Below, piece by piece: positions 1 to 8,701 of a stretch of DNA of 64,000 nucleotides. The stretch is from an uncultured Prevotellaceae bacterium (GTDB lineage: Bacteria > Bacteroidota > Bacteroidia > Bacteroidales > Muribaculaceae). The notes beneath the pieces were generated by a model, which worked only from the letters and a program-made list of their open reading frames with translations, searched no databases and was not told the origin of the DNA. The first letter of the stretch is position 1. Every line of letters begins with the position of its first letter. The position numbers and the translations under genes were made by a program. The DNA lies in the NCBI GenBank assembly GCA_905210415.1, contig CAJLWM010000005.1:1-64000 (forward strand), written 5' to 3'.

Positions 1-1964
1 CCCCCAGCCACTTCGCGGAAGGCGCCTTCACCAACGCGTTCCATCACGATATACCTTTCAGCATCAGCATTTGCGCATTGAGCATCGGCTGTTGGAAGCC
101 AAGTGAGTGTAAACACATTATTGCCCTCCGATGCGATTGCAAACGAATTTACAGGAAGTGGTTGCACCTTATATTCACGACCATCGCGCTTAGCAATGAA
201 TTCAAGCATACCCTTATAAATAGCGCGGCTCACAGTGAAGCGGAATGTTGGGTCGAGGCCGTAGCGCATATCAGCAAAGTTTTGATGCGACAGCAACTCA
301 AGCAACATGGTTGGCACTTCTGGCACACGGGCTTCGTAATAAGACTTATCCCACATGCCACGACGTGTCCAGTTTGGCTCGAACAATGCGCGCACATCGT
401 TACATATATTGGTTGATATAGCATTCACCAGGCTTCGTGAGTATCCACGTGGAGTGCCGTTGGCATAATTTCCATATTTGTCCGACATATAGATGCCGAG
501 AGTACCGATGATGCTATCGTTTGGAGTAGTGCCGGCATCAGAGTGGAATGCGAACGACAAATCTACCGGGATATTCAAGCCGGCACGGTCAGGCAAAGCA
601 TTCGAACCACCAGCGAGCCAGTTGACCCATTCGGCGCGACTACGATAGTCGTCATTGTAATCGTTGGTGAGTTTCGACAATGTGTACACCGAGTCAGGAG
701 CACCTGCCCATTGTAGCCAATAGCGTGCGCCCTCGGTGAAACGAGGATAACCCGAAGTGATATATTTATAGTCGATACGGTCGTCGTAAGTGTAAGCCAC
801 CTTCTCGCCTTCTTCAGGTTTCTTCACCTTGCGAGCCACGTTGCCCATACCGCCACCAATCTTCACAGCATCGGCAGTAACAACACCCTTGTGCTTCGAC
901 ACATTGCTCAATACCACCACGTCTTTGTTCTCACCCTTCTTCAATGGATAGTGGCCAAGGTAAATCCATGTGCCAGAACCCATGCGTTGGTTAACCTTAA
1001 ACGACTTGCTGCCGTCGAGGTAATTGATTGTGTATTGAGCATCTTCAATGCTCTCGTCAACGGTCTTATATGAAATATACACTGCATAAAGTCCGTCCTC
1101 TGGCATATTCACGCTCCAAGTAGCTTTCGAAGCATCCTTGTCGCGCTTTGTAGTCTGAACCTCTCTATATTTACCTTCGGTGAAAGGATTTTGATAATCT
1201 ACATAGAAGTCACGCGTCCAAGCGAAACCAGTGCCTGCGCCTTCTGCCCAAGCCATCTTGCCTGCTGTCTCGACATACGAAGTCTGTGCCTTGCCGCCAT
1301 CGGCATCAACCACAACCTCGAAGCTGTGAATGTCGCGGTCGCGAGGACTCATCACATATGCTCCGGCATTCTCAAGCATTGGCATCAAGAATGGCACCAC
1401 AAATGATTGAGTATAAAGGTCTTCAACCGTTTGATTGAGTCGAGCGCGTTGCCATTCCCAACGATTGACTTTTGGTTCGAAATACCAGCCATGGCTCTGC
1501 CACAATGCTATCACATTGCCACAAAGACCGTCCTTGTATTTGCTGTTTGCTGAAATTGGGGTGATAAAGCCTTCGTTGTGACGAGAATATTTCTTGTCGA
1601 AACCCATCACATAGTTTTCGATGGCGTTACCATTGATATCGATTGCTACTTTATACTTCGAGAACTTTGCTCCTGCCAACGCCTTGAAATCGGTCTTCAA
1701 CTGCTCTATATCAGCCTTAGTGAATGGCACATCGCCATAATTACCATTTAGCGACACACTCAACACTTTCTTTGCTGCATCTGCATTGATTGCAGTAACA
1801 GCCACTTGGCCAATGCCCATTTTTGATGGCACTGTGGCACGCAATGCCGATGTTGCCTTTGCCAAATCTGCACTGCTGAAGCTTTGCGCATCAACAAATT
1901 GAGCACCCATCATCGACAATCCAAGCATAAATACGCTTGAAAAAAACGCAAATTTTCGTTTCAT
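1..1964 (-). CDS. Secreted amidase-like protein with golvesin domain, 3' end missing
   Basis: The frame is open from the ATG at 1964 to the left edge, so the C-terminus is missing (about 654 residues seen). The protein starts MKRKFAFFSSVFMLGLSMM, a Sec signal peptide. It is a close paralogue of the next gene (2188-5184). Shared blocks are VALWQSHGWYFEP, WEWQRAR, SFAFHSDAG and EVPTMLLELLSH, which I read as the two halves of an N-acetylmuramoyl-L-alanine amidase (Amidase_3-like) fold with His, Glu, His zinc ligands and a catalytic Glu. A golvesin-type beta domain (SYKTVDES to ADAVKIGGG) is inserted between the halves. Databases often label such Bacteroidales proteins xanthan lyase, which I would not trust. 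The likely role is periplasmic or surface glycan or peptidoglycan cleavage. The fold is inferred from motifs and the substrate is unknown. Confidence 0.85.
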   Translation of the reverse strand, partial: MKRKFAFFSSVFMLGLSMMGAQFVDAQSFSSADLAKATSALRATVPSKMGIGQVAVTAINADAAKKVLSVSLNGNYGDVPFTKADIEQLKTDFKALAGAKFSKYKVAIDINGNAIENYVMGFDKKYSRHNEGFITPISANSKYKDGLCGNVIALWQSHGWYFEPKVNRWEWQRARLNQTVEDLYTQSFVVPFLMPMLENAGAYVMSPRDRDIHSFEVVVDADGGKAQTSYVETAGKMAWAEGAGTGFAWTRDFYVDYQNPFTEGKYREVQTTKRDKDASKATWSVNMPEDGLYAVYISYKTVDESIEDAQYTINYLDGSKSFKVNQRMGSGTWIYLGHYPLKKGENKDVVVLSNVSKHKGVVTADAVKIGGGMGNVARKVKKPEEGEKVAYTYDDRIDYKYITSGYPRFTEGARYWLQWAGAPDSVYTLSKLTNDYNDDYRSRAEWVNWLAGGSNALPDRAGLNIPVDLSFAFHSDAGTTPNDSIIGTLGIYMSDKYGNYANGTPRGYSRSLVNAISTNICNDVRALFEPNWTRRGMWDKSYYEARVPEVPTMLLELLSHQNFADMRYGLDPTFRFTVSRAIYKGMLEFIAKRDGREYKVQPLPVNSFAIASEGNNVFTLTWLPTADAQCANADAERYIVMERVGEGAFREVAG

Positions 1965-2029
1965 ATTCTCTTTAAGTATTTATTATATGGTATCTAGCGC
2001 AATTGCCTATATACACTTTCCTTAGCCTA

Positions 2030-2061
2030 CAAAAGTAATATAAAAATTCCGTTATTTTCAA
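2030..2061 (-). promoter_or_regulatory. Promoter of the 1964 gene
   Basis: On the minus strand TACTTTTG (2030-2037) matches the Bacteroidetes -7 box TAnnTTTG. A TTG at 2059-2061 lies 21 bases upstream in the -33 position. The start codon is about 65 bases downstream. The second paralogue is therefore not obliged to be co-transcribed with the first. Confidence 0.5.
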
Positions 2062-2130
2062 CTCTGCAAACCCCAAAATCCCTAAATTAAACATTATTTA
2101 ATAATTATCCACATATTTTTAAAATTAGTG

Positions 2131-2165
2131 GATAAAAAAAGCCCGTGGATTTTCCACGAGCTTTT
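2131..2165 (-). terminator. Terminator after the 2188-5184 gene
   Basis: A 13-base stem with one mismatch (arms CGTGGA and TCCACG, extended by AAAAGC and GCTTTT) with a TTT loop starts about 23 bases after the stop codon at 2188. On the minus strand it is followed by a run of seven T. Confidence 0.75.
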
Positions 2166-2187
2166 AGCTTATCATCTGAATATCAGA

Positions 2188-5184
2188 CTATTTCTCACAC
2201 AAATACTCCATAGCGCGCTTCATGAGTTCTTCACGCTGTTTTGCGTCAACTATGGTCTCCAGAGGAAATCCTACCACCAAAGAGCGATAGCCTTCAAACT
2301 GCGCCGCCACGCCTGCGCCCATATTATTGTCGGCATACTGCATTATAGTTACGCCGTTCTTTCCACTTGGCAATATCCCATCAGGACTTTCCACGCAATA
2401 GATGCTATCATTGAGCGCGGTGCTGAATTGCGAATGCATCTCGTCAGAAAAGCCGCGCACCGATGTCTGTACGGTATAGAATATACCCGACGCCTCAGCT
2501 TGCGACATACGCCATCTGTAGCCAAGCACATCGCGGGCAAAGTCGATTTTCTCTTTGCTTTGCTGCTTCTTGTCCCAGATGTCGCTTGCCACATACGATC
2601 CGCTCACAAGCATGCCGCCACCATTTTGGGTGAATCTCTTCACCGCATCCATCAGAGCTTCCGAGAAGATCGCATAGCGGTTTGGCACTGCGCCTCGGCC
2701 AATCTGCACTTCTTTCTGCTTGCCAAGCGCCAAGTCCATCACGCAATATGGTGCAAGGTTTATGCCTTCTTCCACGGCCTGAACGCTGCTGCTGGCAAAA
2801 CTATAGCCAGCCTTAAGTAGGGCCTCACCATGCACTGCTGGATAGTCGAATGTATTACCGGCTATCACATCGCACTCATAGTCGCCGTTGCTGGCACCGA
2901 AACCTGCAGAATCATCGTCGCTCCAATCTACTCCGCAACGGAAATCAAACTGCGAACCGATATACGAGATATCCTTCACGTATGGCACGCCGTGGTCTTT
3001 CTTATCACAGAAACCTGCCACGTCGTCGCTGCCTCTGCCCGACTCAAACCAGTCTGGTGCCGACACGCGAGTGAAACCATTCACCACCATCACTCTGCCC
3101 TTTGACTGTGGAGCAATACCGCAAGCAAGCACCTCTGATGGGAAACTACGGCCGCCATCGTTCACAGCAGTCACACGCAGGCTGTGCACCTCGTTGTCCT
3201 TCACTTTCACCAGATAGCAAGGAACACTCACTGTGGCAACCTCACGGAATGCACCCTTACCGATGCGCTCTTCCACCACATATCGTGTAGGCATGGCACC
3301 ACCAACGGTAAGGCTATCGGCAGTTGGCTTCCAAGAGAGCAAGAAACCATCGTCACCACTCTCGGTGAGCGACATCGAGCACACTGGCAAGGGTTGCACA
3401 GAGAATTTGCGGCCATCGCGACGAGCAATAAACTCAAGCATACCCTTATATATCGCACGGCTCACCGTGAAGCGGAACGCTGGGTCGAGTCCGTATTTCA
3501 TGTCAGCGAAGTTGTGATGCGACAGCAATTCGAGCAACATAGTCGGAACCTCTGGCACTCTTGCTTCGTAGTACGACTTATCCCACATGCCTCGGCGAGT
3601 CCAATTCGGCTCAAACTGCGCACGCACATCGTTACAGATGTTTGTGCTGATGGCATTCGTGAGCAATCGAGAATAGATGCGAGGCGTGCCGTCGGCATAA
3701 TCGCCAAATTTGTTCGACATATAGATGCCCAATGTGCCTATGATGCTATCATTTGTGGTATTTCCGGCATCAGAGTGAAATGCAAAAGCAATATCCACTG
3801 GGATATTCAAACCCTTTGCCTTTGGCAACACTTGCGAACCACCGGCTATCCAATTCACCCACATACCGCGGCCGCGATAATCGTCGTTGTAATCATTGAG
3901 CAGATGCGACTGTGTATATACCGAATCTGGCACGCCAGCCCATTGCATCCAGTATCTCGCACCCTCGGTGAAACGAGGATGACGGCTCAACTGATAGCCA
4001 TAGTCAATGCGCTCATCATATTTATAGCCCACATTATCGGTTTCGGCGGGACGCTCCACACGGCGGGCAATATTGCCCATACCACCGCCCACCTTCACGG
4101 CATCGGCGGTGACAATGCCCTTGCCTTTCGACAGGTTGCTGAGCGTAACCAAATCTTTATTTTCACCTTCAGCCAATGGGAATGTGCCTAGATATATCCA
4201 TGTGCCACCACCCATCTTCTGATTTACCTTAATACGAGTTTTGCCAGCAAGGCTGTTCACTTCATACATCGCATCGACAACGCTTTCGGGAAGGGTCTTA
4301 TACGAAACATACACGGCATACTCGCCCGCCTTTGGCATATTGGCGCTCCACGATGCCACCGAAGCATCCTTTGCCTTCTTCACGGCCTTTGCCTGACGAT
4401 AAGTGCCATCGACAAACGGATTCTGATATGCCACATATTGCTCACGCTTATATGCAAAGCCCGAGTGTTTACCAGCCTGCCAAGCCTTACCGCTTTCGGC
4501 ATAGCCGCCTTGCGCCAGCGAGCCATCGTTGTCCACAATCACTTCCACCTTATTGACGTCTCGCTCGCGAGGACTCATCACATAAGCGCCCGCATTCTCA
4601 AGCATAGGCACAAGAAACGGCAACACGTATGATTGGGTGTAGAGATCCTCCACGGTCTGCCAGATGCGTGCGCGCTGCCACTCCCAGCGATTGAGCTTTG
4701 GCTCGAAATACCAGCCATGGCTTTGCCACAACGCCACGATATTGCCATCAAGGCCTCGCGTGTAGCGGCGACCGTCGTCTTGCACCTGCACAAAAGGCGC
4801 ATGGCTTCGAGCATACGCTTTGTCATACTCAGGAAGATAATTGGCAGCATCTGCGCCGTCAATCATGATTTTAACGTCATAGTCGGAATAACTATTGCCA
4901 GCAATCGCTTTCACCTTTCGCTTCAGCGATGCGATATCGTCGCTCGTAAACGGCACGTTGGTATATGCCCAATTACATTCCACTGTGAGTGTTTTACTCT
5001 TACTATCGGCATCAACACTTGTCACTTTAGGCACGCCGATGCCCATATGCTGGGGTATGGTCTGCCTTAGAGCCTGCGAGGCTTGATCGATGACGCTCTT
5101 ACTCAAAATTTCGGCATCTGCTGCCACCCCACCCAAAGCGAGTACAGCAGCCGAAGCCAACTTCAAAACATCCAATTTTTTCAT
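2188..5184 (-). CDS. Secreted Amidase_3-like/golvesin protein, full-length paralogue
   Basis: This 998-residue protein starts at the ATG at 5184; an in-frame TTG lies 12 bases upstream, but the ATG gives a normal signal peptide (MKKLDVLKLASAAVLAL). An N-terminal region of about 140 residues precedes the first amidase half (H156 in WQSHGW, E168 in WEWQ). A golvesin-like beta domain occupies about 270-370. The second half carries H470 (FAFHSDAG) and E552 (TMLLELLSHHN). These fit the zinc ligands and catalytic Glu of Amidase_3 enzymes. A fibronectin-III-like stretch (about 605-690) and a class I glutamine-amidotransferase-like domain (about 700-998) follow. It probably acts on cell-wall or glycan amide bonds outside the cytoplasm. 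Function is inferred from motifs. Tandem duplication with the left-edge gene is evident from near-identical blocks. Confidence 0.88.
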   Translation of the reverse strand: MKKLDVLKLASAAVLALGGVAADAEILSKSVIDQASQALRQTIPQHMGIGVPKVTSVDADSKSKTLTVECNWAYTNVPFTSDDIASLKRKVKAIAGNSYSDYDVKIMIDGADAANYLPEYDKAYARSHAPFVQVQDDGRRYTRGLDGNIVALWQSHGWYFEPKLNRWEWQRARIWQTVEDLYTQSYVLPFLVPMLENAGAYVMSPRERDVNKVEVIVDNDGSLAQGGYAESGKAWQAGKHSGFAYKREQYVAYQNPFVDGTYRQAKAVKKAKDASVASWSANMPKAGEYAVYVSYKTLPESVVDAMYEVNSLAGKTRIKVNQKMGGGTWIYLGTFPLAEGENKDLVTLSNLSKGKGIVTADAVKVGGGMGNIARRVERPAETDNVGYKYDERIDYGYQLSRHPRFTEGARYWMQWAGVPDSVYTQSHLLNDYNDDYRGRGMWVNWIAGGSQVLPKAKGLNIPVDIAFAFHSDAGNTTNDSIIGTLGIYMSNKFGDYADGTPRIYSRLLTNAISTNICNDVRAQFEPNWTRRGMWDKSYYEARVPEVPTMLLELLSHHNFADMKYGLDPAFRFTVSRAIYKGMLEFIARRDGRKFSVQPLPVCSMSLTESGDDGFLLSWKPTADSLTVGGAMPTRYVVEERIGKGAFREVATVSVPCYLVKVKDNEVHSLRVTAVNDGGRSFPSEVLACGIAPQSKGRVMVVNGFTRVSAPDWFESGRGSDDVAGFCDKKDHGVPYVKDISYIGSQFDFRCGVDWSDDDSAGFGASNGDYECDVIAGNTFDYPAVHGEALLKAGYSFASSSVQAVEEGINLAPYCVMDLALGKQKEVQIGRGAVPNRYAIFSEALMDAVKRFTQNGGGMLVSGSYVASDIWDKKQQSKEKIDFARDVLGYRWRMSQAEASGIFYTVQTSVRGFSDEMHSQFSTALNDSIYCVESPDGILPSGKNGVTIMQYADNNMGAGVAAQFEGYRSLVVGFPLETIVDAKQREELMKRAMEYLCEK

Positions 5185-5226
5185 CTTTTTCAACAATTTT
5201 TCACCATTACTTATCTATAATAACGA

Positions 5227-5265
5227 AGGGGATATGACCGACCATTACATCGCTACACATCCCCT
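5227..5265 (-). terminator. Hairpin after the BadF-type kinase gene
   Basis: A 10-bp stem (AGGGGATGTG with CATATCCCCT on the minus strand, one G-U pair) lies about 75 bases after the stop at 5339 and just upstream of the next start at 5184. The T-tract after it is poor, so termination may be partial. Confidence 0.45.
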
Positions 5266-5338
5266 CTATATCATATATACATTAATTTACTACTTTTCAC
5301 TGCTAACGTCGCACATGGGCGCACATCACCGCAGCCAA

Positions 5339-6184
5339 TTATTGTCCGTCGAGCCAATCGTGATATTTCACAATTCCAGGCATCGACCGGTGTATAATCT
5401 TCTTAATACTGATATCATATTTGTCGGCCAATTCACAAAGAATCTCGCTATATGTGCATGCCACCAGACCAACGAAGCACAATGGATATGCCTTATAGTC
5501 ATATTGCATGATATTTCTACGGAAGAATCGGTCGAACTCGCCACGCACCAAATCGCGCACATACTCGTGGTCGAGATGCTCGCCCAAGAAGAACGAATAA
5601 GAACTCAACGTGCGGTTAGCGCCAGGGTTGTTATATACATGGTCCATCACTCGGTTGATGTCAAGCTCATATTTCTCAAGGAACTGAGTCTGCAATTCAC
5701 TTGGTGCTAAGCCCTTCAAGCAATCGCTCACAAGCAATCGGCCAAGTGCCGCGCCACTGCCCTCGTCGCCAAGGATAAAACCGAGCGAGCTCACGTTTCT
5801 CACTATGTTGTTGCCATCATACAAGCACGAGTTGCTACCAGTGCCTAATATACATGCCAAACCCGGCTCGTTGACCAACAGTCCGCGTGCCGCACCCAAT
5901 AGATTACTCTCCACAGTAGTCGGCGTCTTAAATTGAGCAACAAGCGACGACTCTATCATTTTCTTTTTATCATCGTTTGAGCAACCTGCTCCGTAGAAAT
6001 ATACGTGATCCCATCTACGCTTAAAAAAAGCCTTGGGCAGGTTAAGGCGTATGCTATGGCTTATCTCTCTTCGAGTTAAGAAGAATGGATTCAATCCATC
6101 AGTGACGGCATGTTCCACAATTTTGTTGCCGTCCACAATACTCCATTCAGTTTTTGTGGTACTACTTTCTGCAATGATTTTCAT
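5339..6184 (-). CDS. BadF/BadG-type ATPase, probable N-acetylglucosamine kinase
   Basis: The ATG at 6184 gives 281 residues starting MKIIAESSTTKTEW. An upstream in-frame ATG at 6229 would put the -7 promoter box inside the coding region, so I reject it. The fold is the ASKHA sugar kinase type: phosphate-1 loop ESSTTKTEW, GAGCS, adenosine-site GTGSNS and GDEGSGAALGR. This matches the BadF/BadG/BcrA/BcrD family, whose Bacteroidetes members include cytoplasmic N-acetylglucosamine kinases acting in amino-sugar recycling. The first loop is unusual: it has E and S where the family commonly has D and G (DSGATKT). Neighbouring amidase-like genes would fit a role in recycling cell-wall amino sugars, but that link is inference. 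Confidence 0.82.
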   Translation of the reverse strand: MKIIAESSTTKTEWSIVDGNKIVEHAVTDGLNPFFLTRREISHSIRLNLPKAFFKRRWDHVYFYGAGCSNDDKKKMIESSLVAQFKTPTTVESNLLGAARGLLVNEPGLACILGTGSNSCLYDGNNIVRNVSSLGFILGDEGSGAALGRLLVSDCLKGLAPSELQTQFLEKYELDINRVMDHVYNNPGANRTLSSYSFFLGEHLDHEYVRDLVRGEFDRFFRRNIMQYDYKAYPLCFVGLVACTYSEILCELADKYDISIKKIIHRSMPGIVKYHDWLDGQ

Positions 6185-6215
6185 TATGCTTTCGTAACAT
6201 TTTCCATATTCATCA

Positions 6216-6248
6216 CAAATATAACACATTACGATATGTTAAAACAAA
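6216..6248 (-). promoter_or_regulatory. Promoter of the BadF-type kinase
   Basis: Minus-strand TATATTTG (6216-6223) is a perfect -7 box and TTTG (6245-6248) lies 21 bases upstream. This decides the start at 6184, because the longer reading frame would begin inside the promoter. The AT-rich stretch 6249-6450 holds nothing else that I can see. Confidence 0.7.
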
Positions 6249-6446
6249 CTTAACAACTTAAATTTATTCATATTTCGCATTATTTAACACTCGTAAATAT
6301 ATTTTTAATAAGGAATTTAAAAATTCTGCTATTTTCAGTATTCTCATATAGTTAATAATCATTTACCTGTATTAATAAATATTTATTTTTTGAGTTTTAC
6401 ATCAAATTTGCCTCTACAAACCAATAATAACACTCCATTAAATCAA

Positions 6447-6480
6447 GAAAAAACGCTGACATCATCTATTCTGCCAGCGT
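6447..6480 (-). terminator. Terminator after the TlpA-like gene
   Basis: Arms ACGCTGGCA and TGTCAGCGT (8 of 9 paired) form a hairpin followed on the minus strand by TTTTTT. It lies about 20 bases after the stop codon at 6503. Confidence 0.8.
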
Positions 6481-6502
6481 CGTTCAACATATTTATTATT
6501 TT

Positions 6503-7057
6503 TTATTGTTGCATTATCGAGTCGATATAAGATACAAACTTTTTAAACTTAACCTCCTCATACAAGCGAGTGAGATAGATAATCTTGCCATCGGCATCAA
6601 TGAGCACATTGCGCGTAACACCAGCCTCTTTGCCGGCATACTTATAAAACACATCGCTGTTCTCATCGGCCAATGCAGGATAAGTAGCACCCACGGTTTT
6701 AAAGAATGGCTCGATGCGCTCCGATTCCTCATCTATATCAATGGCAAACAATGCGAATTTATCGTTATCCTTATACTTCTGCCAAATATCCTTTTCGATG
6801 AAAGGCATCTCTTCGCGGCACACTCGGCACCAACTGGCTGCGAACTGCAGCATCACCACCTTTCCACGATAGTCTGACAACCTCACACTATCGCCTTTAG
6901 TATCCTTTAAAACAAAGTCTGGAGCCTCGTCTCCAACGCTCACAATAAATCCATCATCTTCAGTATTTTCTGATTTTGAGCCGCAACTTGAAAAAGCCAC
7001 CGTCATAGCCGCCAATATGGCAATAGCAAACAGGTTTTTAATACATTTCATAAGCAT
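6503..7057 (-). CDS. TlpA-like thioredoxin-fold lipoprotein
   Basis: The product has 184 residues, or 182 from the second ATG at 7051. The signal peptide ends in a lipobox, FSSC with C25, so it should be a lipoprotein facing the periplasm. The rest is an AhpC/TSA/TlpA thioredoxin fold: GDEAPDFVLKD, then the active site W76-C77-R78-V79-C80, with the GKVVMLQFAASW strand before it. Such proteins exchange disulfides in the periplasm, for example in cytochrome maturation or envelope redox repair. One oddity is that the loop before the last strands reads GVTRNVLID where the family usually has a cis-proline (GVPT), so substrate handling may differ. It is a single gene between two terminators. Confidence 0.88.
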   Translation of the reverse strand: MLMKCIKNLFAIAILAAMTVAFSSCGSKSENTEDDGFIVSVGDEAPDFVLKDTKGDSVRLSDYRGKVVMLQFAASWCRVCREEMPFIEKDIWQKYKDNDKFALFAIDIDEESERIEPFFKTVGATYPALADENSDVFYKYAGKEAGVTRNVLIDADGKIIYLTRLYEEVKFKKFVSYIDSIMQQ

Positions 7058-7083
7058 TTTCAGGGTTTATATTGATATCTGCT

Positions 7084-7091
7084 CAAAGATA
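7084..7091 (-). promoter_or_regulatory. -7 promoter box of the TlpA-like gene
   Basis: TATCTTTG on the minus strand matches TAnnTTTG, 27-33 bases before the start codons at 7057 and 7051. No convincing -33 TTG is seen. Confidence 0.45.
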
Positions 7092-7125
7092 AAGCAAATA
7101 AATTAAAAATCCTCACATTATCCAA

Positions 7126-7160
7126 TAAAAAAAGCAGGGAATATAATAAATATCCCCTGC
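7126..7160 (-). terminator. Terminator of the nuo-atp-nuo gene run
   Basis: GCAGGGGATA pairs with TATTCCCTGC (one bulge), followed on the minus strand by seven T. It lies about 40 bases after the nuoN stop at 7200. It is the first strong minus-strand terminator I find downstream of nuoA, 17 kb away. Confidence 0.8.
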
Positions 7161-7199
7161 AAATAGTATTTCTACAATTGAGACGCTAACGCATCACAA

Positions 7200-8663
7200 T
7201 CAATGAATGAACATAAACATAGCGCTTGAATCTGATGCGCAAGTGCTCAAGTAAGTGTAGATGCAGCTTGCGAGACCAATCAAGATAATGCCAAGTGTAG
7301 TGATGATCATTGCCACCTTTTCGCTTGCTGCCACCTTGAATGCTGGTATCACGCAATCGTCTTGCTTGATAAACATAGCCTTCACCACGAGCAAATAGTA
7401 GTAGAGCGAAATGATAGTATTGATCAAAGCGATAAGCACCAACACATAGATTGCTACACTGCCAGTGTGGCATGCGCCAACGAAGATGAAGAACTTGCTG
7501 AAGAATCCTGCAAATGGAGGAATACCTGCCAATGAGAACATCGCAAGCATCATTGCGAACGACAACCATGGGTTGGTCTTAAACAAGCCGTTGTAATCGT
7601 CCATGTTCACCTTGCCAGTCTTGTTCTCGATCGCAGCAATCACACCGAATGCCGAGAGGTTTGAGAACACATAAACAAGCACATAGAACATAAGTGAAGC
7701 CAAACCAATTTCGTTAGCAGCAATCACACCAAGCATGATATAACCAGCTTGTGAGATTGAAGAGAACGCGAGGAATCGCTTCAAGTCGCGTTGACGGATC
7801 GCAAACAAGTTACCAAGAGTAATTGTAATAACAATCACAGCATAGAGCATCCATTCCCAAGCAATGCTATAAGCAGAGCCAAACACTTGTGCAAGTATCA
7901 CAAGGAATGAGAATGCTGCAGCGCCCTTAGAGATAACCGAAAGATATGAGGTAACTACTGTAGGAGCTCCTTGATAAACGTCGGCTGTCCACAAGTGGAA
8001 AGGAACCAACGAAAGTTTGAAACCAACGCCTGCGATCACAAATGCCAATGCCACTACGAGCAATGCTGAGTGTCCGCCGATGATATTGCATGCAATATCG
8101 TTGAAGTAGAGCGAGCCACCGAGTGCATACACAAACGACAAACCGAGCATAAAGATTGCCGAAGAGAACACTGCTGTGAACATATACTTAGCAGCAGCCT
8201 CGTGGCTTTCGTAGTGCTTCTTGTCGAATGCTACAAGAGCAGCAAGAGGAAGTGAAGCTGTTTCCAAACCAATCACGAATAGCAAGAAGTGACGAGCCGA
8301 CACCATCAAATACATACCGAAGAGTGTAGCAAGCAGCAATTCGTAGAATTCGCCGCGACGCACCGACACATATTCAGAGTTGGCCCATTGTGTGGCTTGA
8401 ATAAGCACTATCAGCATACCTGCATTGAGGATAAACTTGATAGCATAGGTGGCGCTTGTCTGTTCAAACATGCCAGCGAACGCTGTGCCTGTAGAGAACA
8501 TAAACAAATTGGCTATAGTGAATACAGCAAAAATCACACATGTGAAAATCGACAACGATGATTGAGCCTTCTTAGGCATAAAAGTGTCGAAGAGGAACAC
8601 TAACAGGAACACCAATAATAGTCCGAGTTCCTGTGGCATCATTAAAAATTGAGAATAATCCAT
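7200..8663 (-). CDS. nuoN: NADH-quinone oxidoreductase subunit N
   Basis: This is an integral membrane, antiporter-like proton-channel subunit of respiratory complex I, 487 residues, of usual length. Its roughly 14 hydrophobic helices belong to the Proton_antipo_M family. Recognisable blocks include LFVIGLETASLPLAALVAFDKK, the VAGVGFKLSLVPFHLWTADVYQGAPT region (a key Lys in a broken helix) and MLGVIAANEIGLASLMFYVLVYVFSN. It is the last gene of the run, 38 bases after nuoM, and is followed by a strong terminator. It moves one proton per turnover by the accepted complex I model. Confidence 0.97.
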   Translation of the reverse strand: MDYSQFLMMPQELGLLLVFLLVFLFDTFMPKKAQSSLSIFTCVIFAVFTIANLFMFSTGTAFAGMFEQTSATYAIKFILNAGMLIVLIQATQWANSEYVSVRRGEFYELLLATLFGMYLMVSARHFLLFVIGLETASLPLAALVAFDKKHYESHEAAAKYMFTAVFSSAIFMLGLSFVYALGGSLYFNDIACNIIGGHSALLVVALAFVIAGVGFKLSLVPFHLWTADVYQGAPTVVTSYLSVISKGAAAFSFLVILAQVFGSAYSIAWEWMLYAVIVITITLGNLFAIRQRDLKRFLAFSSISQAGYIMLGVIAANEIGLASLMFYVLVYVFSNLSAFGVIAAIENKTGKVNMDDYNGLFKTNPWLSFAMMLAMFSLAGIPPFAGFFSKFFIFVGACHTGSVAIYVLVLIALINTIISLYYYLLVVKAMFIKQDDCVIPAFKVAASEKVAMIITTLGIILIGLASCIYTYLSTCASDSSAMFMFIH

Positions 8664-8701
8664 CTTTATATTTTCCTGTCTTTAATTCAACACTTAATTT
8701 A

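Noticed and set aside
3184..4191. 335-codon plus-strand ORF inside the amidase-like gene
   Set aside because: Antisense shadow of the strongly supported minus-strand gene; Cys/His-rich low-order composition and no domain.
5090..5710. 206-codon plus-strand ORF across the 5' end of the amidase gene and the kinase 3' end
   Set aside because: Overlaps two real genes and a hairpin antisense; no recognisable features.
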